Shown piece after piece: positions 1-10,217 of a stretch of 64,000 nucleotides of DNA. The DNA comes from Acidobacteriota bacterium. Its GTDB lineage: Bacteria; Acidobacteriota; Vicinamibacteria; Vicinamibacterales; Fen-181. Location: the NCBI GenBank assembly GCA_003170135.1, contig PMZR01000063.1, forward strand, positions 30,149-94,148, given 5' to 3'. The notes beneath the pieces are model-generated. The model was not told the DNA's origin and did not search any database. It saw only the letters and a list, made by a program, of their open reading frames with translations. Both the position numbers and the translations under genes were made by a program. Numbering within the stretch: position 1 is the stretch's first letter; every line of letters begins with the position of its first letter.

Positions 1-3000
1 GAGCCGACTGAGGCGACGGGGCAGAAGGCTCCCAAGAAGCGGACGAACAGCGGTGCAGAGTCAGCGTCGGGTCACCTGCCCTCCAACTTGGGCGAGCCGC
101 TAGCCGTCAAGGTGCCGGACTTTTCCAATCCGTCTCGGCCGAAGACATGCCTGGAGGTGGATTTCCCGCTTGTGCCTATCAACGCCCTTTCCGCCTTGGA
201 GGGCAACGCCGGCAAGCCCATCTACCAGATGAGCAAGTGGTGGGCTCGTCGCCGCTCGTGCGTCTTTCGGGCGCTGCTGCTGGCCGCTGCGATGGAGGCC
301 CCGGTCAAGCGTCGCCCCGACGGCCAGACGATGCTCTCACCCGAAGGCAAGCCAGTCGTGGATGAGGACGCCGCCGCCCAGGCGGTCTGGGACGCCTACT
401 ACGCCAATCACCAGGCTGCCGGCAATTTCAAGAACCTGAAGGTACTCGATCCCTTCATGGGCGGTGGCACGACACTGGTCGAAGGCTCCCGCCTCGGCTT
501 TCAGGTCGCCGGCGTCGACTTGAACCCCGTCGCGTGGTTCATCGTCAAGAATGAGCTGGCCAGTACCGATCCCACAGAGGCCAAGGCGTTCTTCGACCGG
601 ATCGAAGCCGAGGTCAAGCCGCAGATCCAGCCGTTCTACGTCACCGATGGCATCGGCGGGCGCGAGGGCACATGGTCGAAGGTGTCCTGCACCTCGTCCG
701 GTGACTTGGGAGACGGCTTGGCTGAGGCCCCGCGCGAGAAGATGCCCGTCGGGTTCGACCCCATCACGCTGCCGCCGGCCGACCGGAAGCCCTACCAATA
801 CGACGGGCCAGAGATCATCTACACGTTTTGGGCCAAGCATGGCCCATGCAGCAAACGCGGTTGCGGACATCGCACGCCGATCTTCCGTTCGCCGGTTGTC
901 GCCACAAAGAGACTCGGTGTGAAGTACGTCGAATGCACCTGCAAGAAGTGCAAGTCCATCTTCCACGCCGAGTTGGGCGATGCCCGAATCGCCCCCGATG
1001 CTGAGCACGTCGTCCTGGAGAATGAGCACCCGTACACCGTCATCTCCCAGTGGTTCGCAAAGGGACTGCTGGAATACGGCCAAGGGCGGAAGGGCGACAA
1101 GATTCAGCGCGTGCGCGAGTTGTCAGCTCTGGTCGAGAATGAGCCTGGACTCAAGTGCCCCAACTGCGGCGAGTTTGCCGGCCAACGAGTGCGCGATGTG
1201 CTGGCGATGCACCGTCACGCCACACGTGCTGCTGACATCGACAAGAAGCACCTTGGCATTCAACCGTCGCGGAACAGCGTCAAGGCCATCTCCTGCACGC
1301 TGCTGATCGATCCCGAGTGGTTCAAGGGCTCGTCTGGCGCCGCCTCTGACGGCACGGAAATGGGTGGCTATGCTGGCGCTCCTGTCGACGCCACGGCGGC
1401 CTGGTATAGCGAGCGACTGAAGAGCCTTCGCCTGATCGAGGTCCGCGGTTCGGCCGGATCGGGGACGAGCCGGGCCGAGTCAGTCGGCGAGGAGGAAGCA
1501 GCCGAGATCACCCTTCCCCAGATTATTCGGCTGGCCGACGGACGCGAGATCAACACGCTGGCGGAGACGATCGCCCGCAAGGCCAACGGCAAGGAGTGGG
1601 ACTCGCACTTCATCTGCGCTGCATGTGGCACACCGCAAGATCTCCGACTGTCCGTTCAGGCTACGCGAAGAACTGCCCCCGTTGCGGCCTACGTGATTCA
1701 AGCGTACGACCAGGTGCGAGACGAGGAGGCCCGCCCTTACGGAGGCAGGTTCTTCAAGACACCGGGGAAGGCAGATATCGACCGGCTTGTCGACGCAGAA
1801 AGGGAGTGGACCTGCCGAAAGGACGCTGACCTCGATGGCTGCTGGCCGCGGGAAGAGCTACCCCGCGCTTACATGACCCACCAGGCGAACTTTGCGCTCC
1901 CGGAACAGGGGTACACGCACTGGTACAAGATGTTCAACCCGCGACAGCTCGTGGTGCATGCGAGTCTCCTGACGGCGATCACGAGTGGCGTCGCAACGGA
2001 ACCCGTCAAACACCAGGCGCTCGGTGCGCTTCAGCAGTATCTGCGTATGCAGAACATGTTCGTGTTCTGGCATATCACATACGACAAGATCGCGCCGTCA
2101 TTGTCCAACCCGAATTTTCATCCGAAGAACAATGTCGTCGAGAACAACGTGTTCGGCGCCATGGGATATGGGACGTGGCTCTCTTGCACTGCGACGGTGG
2201 TTGAAGCGCTGGAATGGTGCAAGGCTCCGAGGGAACCTGCCGTTGCACCTGAGGGCCTGCCGTCAAAGACCGTCAAGTACCAGATGACCGATTCCGTACT
2301 CGCCGCATTCGATGATGTCCGTTGCGGCTCATCGTCGGAGATGCCGTTTGTCGAACCGTTTGATCTGGTCATCACCGACCCACCTTTCGGTGACAACATC
2401 TACTATTCAGATTTGTCCAACTTCTTCTACGCTTGGCTTCGCCTGCCACTGCGGAAGACATACCCTGACCTCTTTGAGCCGACAAAGACACCAAATGCGC
2501 AGGAGGCGCTGAAGCCCCGCTGGCTGCCAGATGCCGAAGGAGATCAGTACTACTACGACCGCCTGGCCCCGTGCTGGGCCGAGGCCTGCCGCTTGATGAA
2601 GGACGGCGGGCTGCTCGCGTTCACATTCCACCACAGCGATCCGACGCAATGGGAAATCGTCTTGCGGAGTCTGTTCGATGCTGGCTTCTATCTGGAAGCT
2701 GCCTACCCGATTGCCAGCGACGAGATGAAGGGAGAGGGCGGGCAGTTCGGAGCCAAAGGAACCGAATACGACATCATTCACGTTTGCCGCAAGCGGTTGG
2801 AAGAGCCGAAGGCGGTGTCCTGGCCGAAAATGCGACAGTGGGTGAAGAGCGAGTTCCTAAGACTGCGCCCGCTATTGGAGGCATACCGGGTGCGGGGCCT
2901 CGCTGATGCAGACGTGCACTTGATCCTCATGGGGAAGGCCCTGGAGTTCTACAGCCGCCACTACGGCAGGGTGCTGGTCTCCGCACCGGGCGGCGAAGAG

Positions 3001-3618
3001 AGGGTCCTCTCAATCCGAGACGCTCTGTCAGGGATCAACCAGATCCTCGACGAAGCCGGCAGTCAGCCTGGCGATCGCCCGCCGAGCATCGTCCAGCCGG
3101 TGGTCTACCAGTATCTGCGTCTGTTCGGCGCGAAGGTGTCGTACAGCCGGGACGAGGTGTCGAAACTGCTCCGCGGAACCGCGATCCAGCCGCGGCAGTT
3201 CGAGCAGGTCGGAAGCACGCCGTGGATCGTCGAAGAGGACAAGGTCGTCACCCGGGTGCCGATCTACAACCGGTTCCGGGAGATGCGCCAGCGGCCCCGA
3301 CGCGAGCTCAAGACCGAGCTCGACCAGGCCCACTTTCTGATAGGGGCAGCGATGCCACCGAGACAGGGCGACATTGGGGTGAACATCGAGAAGGAACTGG
3401 AACGAGAGACGTTCTTGCTGCGGCCGGGCGTGGAGGCACTTCTCGATTGGTACAGCCAGACACCTGGCGGTGCAGACGAGCCAAGCGTGCCGCAGATGGC
3501 GGTCTTGGCGCTGACACTACTGCGCGCGGCCTTCGAGGCCAAGCGAGCGCGGATTCGTCTGGAGCAGCCGCTGCTGTGGGACGAGTGGGAGTCCTCGACG
3601 ATGGTTGCGGCGTCGTGA
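1..3618 (+). CDS. DUF1156-type DNA methyltransferase with zinc ribbons (5' end outside window)
   Basis: Large predicted N6-adenine or N4-cytosine DNA methylase of the DUF1156 family. The start of the family is recognisable by the WWARRR motif near the N-terminus. A SAM-binding loop follows (LDPFMGGGTT, then GVDLNP), and the catalytic DPPF motif sits in LVITDPPFGDN, about residue 765 counted from the TTG at position 88. Between them are several Cys pairs (CTCKKCK, CPNCGEF, CAACG) that look like zinc ribbons. The frame is open from base 1, and the first possible start, TTG at 88, has no ribosome binding site, so the true start is probably upstream of the window. Next in the operon come a 170-aa protein, an SNF2-type helicase and a GHKL ATPase. 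The likely role is self-DNA modification in a restriction-like defence system. The family call is firm; the pathway is inferred. Confidence 0.85.
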   Translation, partial: EPTEATGQKAPKKRTNSGAESASGHLPSNLGEPLAVKVPDFSNPSRPKTCLEVDFPLVPINALSALEGNAGKPIYQMSKWWARRRSCVFRALLLAAAMEAPVKRRPDGQTMLSPEGKPVVDEDAAAQAVWDAYYANHQAAGNFKNLKVLDPFMGGGTTLVEGSRLGFQVAGVDLNPVAWFIVKNELASTDPTEAKAFFDRIEAEVKPQIQPFYVTDGIGGREGTWSKVSCTSSGDLGDGLAEAPREKMPVGFDPITLPPADRKPYQYDGPEIIYTFWAKHGPCSKRGCGHRTPIFRSPVVATKRLGVKYVECTCKKCKSIFHAELGDARIAPDAEHVVLENEHPYTVISQWFAKGLLEYGQGRKGDKIQRVRELSALVENEPGLKCPNCGEFAGQRVRDVLAMHRHATRAADIDKKHLGIQPSRNSVKAISCTLLIDPEWFKGSSGAASDGTEMGGYAGAPVDATAAWYSERLKSLRLIEVRGSAGSGTSRAESVGEEEAAEITLPQIIRLADGREINTLAETIARKANGKEWDSHFICAACGTPQDLRLSVQATRRTAPVAAYVIQAYDQVRDEEARPYGGRFFKTPGKADIDRLVDAEREWTCRKDADLDGCWPREELPRAYMTHQANFALPEQGYTHWYKMFNPRQLVVHASLLTAITSGVATEPVKHQALGALQQYLRMQNMFVFWHITYDKIAPSLSNPNFHPKNNVVENNVFGAMGYGTWLSCTATVVEALEWCKAPREPAVAPEGLPSKTVKYQMTDSVLAAFDDVRCGSSSEMPFVEPFDLVITDPPFGDNIYYSDLSNFFYAWLRLPLRKTYPDLFEPTKTPNAQEALKPRWLPDAEGDQYYYDRLAPCWAEACRLMKDGGLLAFTFHHSDPTQWEIVLRSLFDAGFYLEAAYPIASDEMKGEGGQFGAKGTEYDIIHVCRKRLEEPKAVSWPKMRQWVKSEFLRLRPLLEAYRVRGLADADVHLILMGKALEFYSRHYGRVLVSAPGGEERVLSIRDALSGINQILDEAGSQPGDRPPSIVQPVVYQYLRLFGAKVSYSRDEVSKLLRGTAIQPRQFEQVGSTPWIVEEDKVVTRVPIYNRFREMRQRPRRELKTELDQAHFLIGAAMPPRQGDIGVNIEKELERETFLLRPGVEALLDWYSQTPGGADEPSVPQMAVLALTLLRAAFEAKRARIRLEQPLLWDEWESSTMVAAS

Positions 3619-3646
3619 TTGCGTAAGCTAGCCGGGGAGGCGCGCG

Positions 3647-4159
3647 ATGAGGGAAATGACCGCCAGCACCTGGAGACGGACGGGCAGCAGCATCGTCTGG
3701 CACCCGGACCTGTTGGCTGATCTGGTCGGAGACATCGAGCCAACGCCGCTTCGCGTGGTCCTGGGTTGGCTGAAGACCGACTTCCCGGAGAACCCGCCGG
3801 CCAATAAGCGGACCGTCCTCGTCGGCGGGCTCCAGACTGCGGTCGAGACGATGATGCAGACGATGCCGACCGAGGTCGTGTGCGATTGGCTGCGGGCCAA
3901 TGTCCTTGCAACCGTGCGGGCTTGGAAGTCGCATTGGCCGGACGTGGGTCTGGTGTTCGTCATGGATGGACCGGCATCGTTGCTCGAGTTCAATGAGGGC
4001 GACGAGATCGTGTACTTCGGTCGAGGGCGGGACCGCGGCAAAAAGGTCAAGCTGTCGTTGGCGATCTGGAACGGGGCCGCCTCCGGGGCCGGGGCGTATC
4101 AGCTACTGGTCGAAAAGAGCCGAGACGTCGGGGGCTATTTCGTCAGGTGGCTCTCCTGA
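3647..4159 (+). CDS. unknown 170-aa protein between methylase and helicase
   Basis: No family recognised. The gene lies 28 bases after the methylase stop, and the helicase ATG follows directly after its own stop codon, so it belongs to the same operon. The protein is soluble, with many Trp residues and mixed charges. It contains a patterned hydrophobic core (GLVFVMDGPASLL, then a VYFGRGRDRGKK turn) and shows no nuclease or ATPase motif, signal peptide or membrane segment. A specificity or assembly subunit of the methylase-helicase complex is possible but is only an inference from its position. Confidence 0.7.
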   Translation: MREMTASTWRRTGSSIVWHPDLLADLVGDIEPTPLRVVLGWLKTDFPENPPANKRTVLVGGLQTAVETMMQTMPTEVVCDWLRANVLATVRAWKSHWPDVGLVFVMDGPASLLEFNEGDEIVYFGRGRDRGKKVKLSLAIWNGAASGAGAYQLLVEKSRDVGGYFVRWLS

Positions 4160-6985
4160 ATGAAGACTCGACGAGACACAGAACTCAATCAGCCAGGCAC
4201 CTCCGTGCCGGAGACCGATGTCGGTATGGGTAGCCTGGCCGTCGGCGGAACGGTCGTCCACAGCGAACTCGGCGAGGGCGTTCTGCTGCGGACAGAACCG
4301 AGCGGCTATGCCCGCGTCTTCTTCCGACAGCACGGCGAGCGGCAGGTGCTCACTGCCTCGCTGGCACGCACGGCGACGTGGGACGAACAGGTTGTCGCGT
4401 CTCTCCAGGCGGCCACGCCCGAGGCGTTGCGACGACTGTGGCTGGCGATCGAGGCGGAACGTCTGCCGTTCATGGACAGCGCCGCGACCCTGACCTCGGC
4501 TAAGGTAGACCTGCTGCCCCACCAGATCGTCTTGACCTACAAGATCGCCAACGCGTCGCCGCGTCGATTCCTGGTGGCCGATGCCGTCGGGCTCGGCAAG
4601 ACGATCGAGACAGCGCTGATCCTTCGAGAACTGGCCTCGCGTGGCGAGTTGACGCGAGCTCTGATGGTCGTGCCGGCCGGCTTGGTCGAGAACTGGCGAC
4701 GGGAGCTCAACGAGACATTCAGCCTGGACTTCGAGGTCTTCGGCTGGGAAGGCGACGTCACCGACCGCCGGAGCAACGCATTCGCCAAACACAATCGGCT
4801 CATCGTGAGCATAGACACCCTCAAGCGGCCGGCCCGTCTGAAGCGGCTGCAGGAGGCCCCTCGCTGGGACCTGACAGTCTTCGACGAGGCGCATCACTTG
4901 ACGGCCTACCAATCGGGCAATAAGGTCAGGCGGACGCAGAACTTCAAGCTTGCGGAGGCCCTTCGGGAGCACACGCGCGATCTGCTGCTTCTGTCCGCAA
5001 CGCCGCACCAGGGGGACCACTTTCGATTCTGGATGCTGATCAGGCTCCTTGATTCGCGGCTCTTCGGGAGCCCGAGCGATATGGTCGACAACCGCCACCG
5101 ACTCAATGCGGTGGTGTTCCGCAGGACGCAGGCAGACGCGTGCAATGCCAACGGCGAACCGTTGTTTGCACGCCGGCAGGTTCGTACCAGCGCGTTTCAC
5201 CTCAACGAGGCGGAGAAGGCATTCTATGACGCGCTGATGGCGTATCTGCGCGACGGCTACAATCTAGCTGCCGCTCGCGGCGGCAAGGGCCAGGCGCTTG
5301 GCTTCGTCATGACGATCTTCCAGAAGATCGCCTCGTCGAGTTTTGCTGCCGTTGCATCGACCCTGCGCCGCCGACTCTTGATGCTCACGATCCACGAGGC
5401 CTTGGTTTGTGACGAAAACCTCGATACGGATGGCCGCGATCGGGCTTTTGCCGAGGCACGAGAACTTATCCGGTCGATGCACGGGCTCGGTGACGACATG
5501 CTCGGCCGCGCCTCGGCGGATCGTTTCCTGGCAGACGCCAAGCTGCAACTGCTCCGGCGACTGGATTCCAAAATCGTTCCTGCGGAATCAGACACGGAGC
5601 TGACAGCGGCCGGCGACGAGGAATCCGCTGCCGCTTTGGTGGCGGTTGCCCTCCCCGAGGAACGAAAGCGAATTCGGGAGCTGTTGGCCGCCATACCGGC
5701 CGGAGCGGAGAGCAAGACCGAGGAGCTTCTTCGCGGGCTGGGCGATCTATGGCGGTCGAACTCAGCAGAGAAGGTTGTCGTATTCACCACCTATCTGGGC
5801 AGCCTCGACGCGCTCCGGGCGGCGATCGAGCAGCGATACCCAGGGAAGGGCGTCGAAGTACTGAAGGGCGGCGACCAGGGAGCAAAGACCGCCGCGGAGA
5901 AGAGGTTTCGAAAGGCAGACGGACCGCGCGTACTGATCTGCACGGCGGCCGGACGTGAGGGGATCAACCTTCAGTTTGCCCGCGTGCTCTTCAATCACGA
6001 CCTGCCGTGGAACCCGATGGACATGGAGCAGCGGATTGGCCGAATCCACCGCTATGGCCAGCGCGACACGGCGCAGGTGTACAACGTCGTGTCGGCTGAC
6101 ACGATAGAGGGGCAGATCTTCCTGCTACTCGAGCAGAAGCTGCTCGCCATTGCCCAGGCACTCGGCAAGGTGGACGAGTACGGCCAGGTGACCGAGGACC
6201 TGCGCGGCCAGGTCCTTGGGCAGTTGGCCGAGCGGATCTCCTATGAGCAGCTCTACCAGGATGCCGTTTGCGACCCGACTCTCAAACGAACACAACAGGA
6301 GCTCGAGGTAGCGCTGGAGAACGCGAGGTTGGCGCGGAACCTCGTGTTCGAGCTATTCCAGGACCTTGAGACCTTCAACGTCGAAGACTATCGCCAGTTC
6401 GACGACGGTGGCGCCGGGATGAGCCGGCTTCTGGCGTTCATTCGGGACTGCGTCCAGCCCAACGGGGCGAGCTTGCAACAGCAGGGCGAGAACGTATACG
6501 AGGCCACTTTCCCCGGTGACGAATCGCACGTCTTCACCACGAGCCGCGAACTGGCGAAAGACAGCGACAAGCTGGAACTTCTCGGCCTGGAACATCCGCT
6601 CGTACGCCGGTTGCTGGACGGGGGCCGCGAGCTACCTGCGCGCGATCGCGCGCTGATGGGGCGATCTGATCGACTCTCCAGCGAGGCGAGCATCCTGTCC
6701 GTGTGGCGAATCGAGATTCACGGAGCCGGCGGCTTCTTCCGCCAGGCCATCGTGCCCCTGGCCGTCAACAGCGCGGGGAACCGCTTGCCGAACGGTGAGG
6801 CCCTGCTTAACGGTCTGGGCGAGATTCAGCCCGCGCTCGAAGGCGCGCTGGACCCGGACCGACGCCGTCACCTGATATCAGCGGTTCTTCCGCAGATGCT
6901 TCGCCGGGACGTTGAACACCGTGGGCTGCTCGGCGAAGGGAGTTCGCTGGCGATGCGGCTCGTGGCGTGGGTCGAGCTTGGCTGA
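4160..6985 (+). CDS. SNF2/DEAD-like helicase (superfamily II)
   Basis: Superfamily II ATPase of 941 aa. Walker A is DAVGLGKT at residues 141-148, the DEAH box is in VFDEAHHL near residue 240, and motif III is LLLSATPHQG. The second RecA lobe ends with the SNF2-typical motif V/VI, GREGINLQFA then QRIGRIHRYGQ. An acidic, Glu-rich insert lies between the lobes, and a long C-terminal region of unknown fold follows. The architecture resembles stand-alone SNF2-like helicases of DISARM- and BREX-type islands, which act on DNA as translocases. The ATG abuts the previous stop codon, indicating translational coupling. The likely job is ATP-driven DNA remodelling in the same restriction-like complex as the methylase. 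Confidence 0.88.
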   Translation: MKTRRDTELNQPGTSVPETDVGMGSLAVGGTVVHSELGEGVLLRTEPSGYARVFFRQHGERQVLTASLARTATWDEQVVASLQAATPEALRRLWLAIEAERLPFMDSAATLTSAKVDLLPHQIVLTYKIANASPRRFLVADAVGLGKTIETALILRELASRGELTRALMVVPAGLVENWRRELNETFSLDFEVFGWEGDVTDRRSNAFAKHNRLIVSIDTLKRPARLKRLQEAPRWDLTVFDEAHHLTAYQSGNKVRRTQNFKLAEALREHTRDLLLLSATPHQGDHFRFWMLIRLLDSRLFGSPSDMVDNRHRLNAVVFRRTQADACNANGEPLFARRQVRTSAFHLNEAEKAFYDALMAYLRDGYNLAAARGGKGQALGFVMTIFQKIASSSFAAVASTLRRRLLMLTIHEALVCDENLDTDGRDRAFAEARELIRSMHGLGDDMLGRASADRFLADAKLQLLRRLDSKIVPAESDTELTAAGDEESAAALVAVALPEERKRIRELLAAIPAGAESKTEELLRGLGDLWRSNSAEKVVVFTTYLGSLDALRAAIEQRYPGKGVEVLKGGDQGAKTAAEKRFRKADGPRVLICTAAGREGINLQFARVLFNHDLPWNPMDMEQRIGRIHRYGQRDTAQVYNVVSADTIEGQIFLLLEQKLLAIAQALGKVDEYGQVTEDLRGQVLGQLAERISYEQLYQDAVCDPTLKRTQQELEVALENARLARNLVFELFQDLETFNVEDYRQFDDGGAGMSRLLAFIRDCVQPNGASLQQQGENVYEATFPGDESHVFTTSRELAKDSDKLELLGLEHPLVRRLLDGGRELPARDRALMGRSDRLSSEASILSVWRIEIHGAGGFFRQAIVPLAVNSAGNRLPNGEALLNGLGEIQPALEGALDPDRRRHLISAVLPQMLRRDVEHRGLLGEGSSLAMRLVAWVELG

Positions 6986-7257
6986 GTGACCGCACCGCCA
7001 CCGCAAGACACGCGAACCCGCAATGGGTCGGCTATCCGTGCCGCATCTCCAACCGGCCAGGCGCTTCGGTCCCCGCCGGATGCTCCCATCTGCGATCGCC
7101 AGCTTGGCTGTGCCCGGACAGCAATGTGTCGGAATCTTCCGGACTGCGGAGCGTCTCCACCGTAACAAAGGCGCTCTGCCGCTTCCTAAGAGTTGAGGAG
7201 CAATTCCTGCCTCGTCCGACGCCGAATAGGCGGCGTCACAGAAAATGGAGCACAGAG

Positions 7258-9105
7258 ATGGCCACCACCGAGCAAAACACGCACGATCAGACAGACGTCA
7301 GCATCATGAATTGGGGCACGGATGCGCCCCGAGGCGGTAAAGCCGTCATGGGCCGCATCCTGAAGGAGAACGCGACGGTCCCGCTCTTCTTCGGCCAAAC
7401 GATGATCCAGTCGCTGCGCGACGTGGGTTACAACCACACTACATCGGCACTGTGCGAGCACGTCGATAACGCGATCCAGGCAGGTGCCACGCAGATCCGC
7501 GTCTACTTGCGCCAGACGGGCAAGAAAGGCAACTACCAGACGGATGCGGCGGTCTACGACAACGGTTGCGGCATGGCGCCGGCGGTCCTCCGGGTCGCCA
7601 CCTCCTTTGGTGGTTCGACCACCTTCGGTAACCGAAGCGGAATCGGCCGCTTCGGCATGGGAATGAAGACCGCAGCGCTCAGCATGAGCCCCGTGATGGA
7701 CCTGTATTCGTGGCAGGAGCGCGGGGCTATCTATAACATGACGCTCGACGTCGACGCCATTGGCAAGGAGCGGAGCAATTCCGTTGAGTTGCCCGAACCG
7801 ACCCTGTTGACGGAACTTCCAGACGAAGTTGCTGATCTGTTCAAGAAGCCGATGATCTTCCCGACAGATCGGAATGAGCAGGAACTACTGGCGCCGGGTA
7901 ACGACCGACTCGAGGAGTGTCTGGGGCCGTCCGGCACGATTGTCTACATGCCTCAGTGCGATCGGCTGACCTATGCGAAGGCCAATACGCTCGTCGACCA
8001 CGCTGTGAAGGAGATGGCCCGCGTGTACCGCAGGGCGCTTGGCGCCCGCTTGGTTCTCTTCGTCAACAACCGACGCGTCGCTCCGGTGGATCCCACCTAC
8101 TCCATGCCGAACGCTCGTCACGCGCGACTGGAGGGCTTGGCGGTTACGCAGAGCCGGCTGATCACCTCGAAACAAGTCGCAGTCAGGGTCGCCGAGAAGT
8201 CGGAGGAGACCGCGCCGATCACGATCAAGCTCTATCGGCTTCCCATCGAAGAGTGGTCTTCGTTGCCGCGTAAGACGCAGCGTAACGATCTGAAGATCTT
8301 CGACGACAACACCGTCTCGATTCTTCGCAATGATCGTGAGGTGTTCGCCGGGACGATGACGTGGCTGACGACGCGACACAGCGTCACGCACTGGTACAGG
8401 GTGCAAATCGACTTTCCTGGCGTCCTAGACGAAGCGTTTGGTGTCGCGGCGAACAAGCAAGGCGTCCGCCTCAAGGGCTACGTTGAGGACGCCATCAAGG
8501 ACGCCATTGGCGAAGAGATCACGACCATCAACGACGAGATCAAGCGGTTCCAGGCCCAGCAGGCATCGAGACGCGAGCCTGCGAAGCCGAGCGCCAGCGA
8601 GGCCAAAGCCGCCGCCGTCGACCCGTTCCAGCATCATCCACTCGGTGTGCCGCCCACGCCCGAAGAGGAGGCTCAACTCGATCAGAACCTTCGGGGGCTC
8701 GCGCTGACTTTGAAGAGAGATGGCGAAACGGACGAACAGGCGTTCGAGCGCGTCAAGAACTCAACGTACATCATCGGCTTCAAACACGATGAGTATTGGC
8801 CGTTCTACGATGTGAAGCATCGGTTCGGCAGGGTCATCCTCACCATCAACACAGCTCACCCGTTTTACGAGGAGCTCTATGACCCCGTTCGGAAGATGTC
8901 GCTCCAGGCGGGTGGGGACGTGGACGATGTCGCCGCACCGCGCGGCGACACCCAGCCTGGGCCGATCCTCGCCCTGGATCTCCTGCTGTTATCGCTAGCT
9001 CGAACCCAGAGCCGTCTAGCGGGGAACAACCAGGACGGCCGTGGCCTGCTGGACGTGCTTCGTCGGGAATGGTCAGAGACCTATCGGGTCCAGTTGACGG
9101 CCTGA
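7258..9105 (+). CDS. GHKL/HSP90-like ATPase, paraMORC type
   Basis: Protein of 615 aa with a Bergerat-fold ATP-binding domain at the N-terminus: EHVDNAI (residues 67-73, with the Mg-binding Asn), DNGCGM (101-106) and GRFGMGMKTAA (130-140). These motifs are those of MORC/MutL-like ATPases. Such 'paraMORC' proteins are known in restriction-modification-like operons with methylases and SF2 helicases (Iyer, Abhiman and Aravind 2008), which matches this context. The ATG at 7258 was chosen because GGAG lies 8 bases upstream; the frame is open much further 5' without family-like sequence. A 272-base gap separates it from the helicase, so it may have its own promoter. The C-terminal half was not recognised. 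It probably acts as an ATP-gated clamp on DNA. Confidence 0.82.
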   Translation: MATTEQNTHDQTDVSIMNWGTDAPRGGKAVMGRILKENATVPLFFGQTMIQSLRDVGYNHTTSALCEHVDNAIQAGATQIRVYLRQTGKKGNYQTDAAVYDNGCGMAPAVLRVATSFGGSTTFGNRSGIGRFGMGMKTAALSMSPVMDLYSWQERGAIYNMTLDVDAIGKERSNSVELPEPTLLTELPDEVADLFKKPMIFPTDRNEQELLAPGNDRLEECLGPSGTIVYMPQCDRLTYAKANTLVDHAVKEMARVYRRALGARLVLFVNNRRVAPVDPTYSMPNARHARLEGLAVTQSRLITSKQVAVRVAEKSEETAPITIKLYRLPIEEWSSLPRKTQRNDLKIFDDNTVSILRNDREVFAGTMTWLTTRHSVTHWYRVQIDFPGVLDEAFGVAANKQGVRLKGYVEDAIKDAIGEEITTINDEIKRFQAQQASRREPAKPSASEAKAAAVDPFQHHPLGVPPTPEEEAQLDQNLRGLALTLKRDGETDEQAFERVKNSTYIIGFKHDEYWPFYDVKHRFGRVILTINTAHPFYEELYDPVRKMSLQAGGDVDDVAAPRGDTQPGPILALDLLLLSLARTQSRLAGNNQDGRGLLDVLRREWSETYRVQLTA

Positions 9106-9397
9106 TGACCAGGGTGCTGCCGTCCCCGACGGCGTCCCGGCATACGGCGCGGCAGCACCTTCCCGTCATCGCTCGCAACAGTCTGTGATACAATCTCCTT
9201 GCGGTTAGCTCGACCGGTAACAATGGCTGGTTTTCGAGTCCGTACAAGTTGAGAGTTGCTCGGCCGCACGCGCGGTTCCGCGATGGGCACAGCGTCCCAC
9301 CGCGGCAACCCGCAGGCGGATCGTCGGAACACAACAGCAAGAACCCGGTAAGCCCACGCGTGCCACAACGGCCCGCAACAGAAGAAAGGGCAAGGAC

Positions 9398-9895
9398 ATG
9401 GCGGACCTTCCAGATCCTTGGATCGCGTACGCGCGACTCCAAAGCCAATTGGCTCGAACGCGGCACATCGACGGCTATTCCTGGGGACTTGAGGCAGCGC
9501 TTAACCAAGCGGTGGCCGGAGCGTCTGCCGACGCGGACAACCTCGACCGCACTGTTCGCAGCGAAGCCCGCAACGAACGACGTCGAGCAGTGTTGCGGCT
9601 CATCTACCTCCCCTCCGACGGCGTACCTCGAAATCCCTCTCCCGAAGACGCCCTTGACGCGGGCCGGCTTCTGCATGCCGTCCGTTTGCGGCTTACGCCC
9701 GCTCAGTGGAGGCTACTGCGCGCCGTCGGCGAGGGTCACGAATATAAGGACATTGCCGCCGTCGCGAACGTTGCGCCAGGCGCCCTCCGGGCTCGGGTTC
9801 TTCGTCTTCGGCGTACCTTGGTCGTGGCGCTGAGCGTCGAACGTGCGGGCCCCGGCCCCGGCTCGGAGTCGACGAAGCTGCCCCTAGCGTCGTAA
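9398..9895 (+). CDS. sigma-70 region 4-like HTH protein
   Basis: 165-aa soluble protein. Residues about 98-140 (LRLTPAQWRLLRAVGEG, then YKDIAAVANVAPGALRAR) form a helix-turn-helix of the sigma-70 region 4 / LuxR type, with the usual pattern of A-x-hydrophobic-x9-A-R. The N-terminal half has no recognisable sigma region 2, so it is not a complete sigma factor. It follows the GHKL gene by 292 bases. A transcriptional regulator of the neighbouring defence operons is the natural guess, but no target site is evident. Antisense frames here are open because of GC content and were ignored. Confidence 0.6.
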   Translation: MADLPDPWIAYARLQSQLARTRHIDGYSWGLEAALNQAVAGASADADNLDRTVRSEARNERRRAVLRLIYLPSDGVPRNPSPEDALDAGRLLHAVRLRLTPAQWRLLRAVGEGHEYKDIAAVANVAPGALRARVLRLRRTLVVALSVERAGPGPGSESTKLPLAS

Positions 9896-10217
9896 TCCCT
9901 GTCCGCGGCTTCGCCACGCCCTGCCGGTGGCGCGCGCAGCGGCGAGCAAGCGGACCAAAGGCCGTGGGGCGCCGCAGCGCCCCCGGTTGTCACGCACGGC
10001 GGCGAGCCCCTCCTGCGTCAAAAAATGCGCGCAAACCCCGCTCACCAGAGGGTACTACGAGGTGAAGATCCGACCGGGCATCCCCGAAGGGCGGATGTGG
10101 GGTTGACCTACCCTGTCAATGGGGAATGAGATCCTGCGTACTGAAGAAGAACGGAGCGTCTCGGATACACGTAGGAACAGACTGCTGCCGATCGCCGGCA
10201 GCGGTCGGGAGGAAGAC
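9896..10217 (+). other. intergenic region, no gene seen
   Basis: About 320 bases between the HTH gene and the E2-E1 cassette. No credible coding frame was found. A short 7-bp hairpin (GCTGCCG ... CGGCAGC) lies just upstream of the small-peptide ribosome binding site, near 10182-10201. The region probably carries the promoter of the E2-E1 cassette. Confidence 0.4.

Noticed and set aside
1..9105. BREX or DISARM assignment of the first operon
   Set aside because: No PglZ, BrxC, DrmA or DrmB gene is seen in the window; helicase and methylase alone do not decide.
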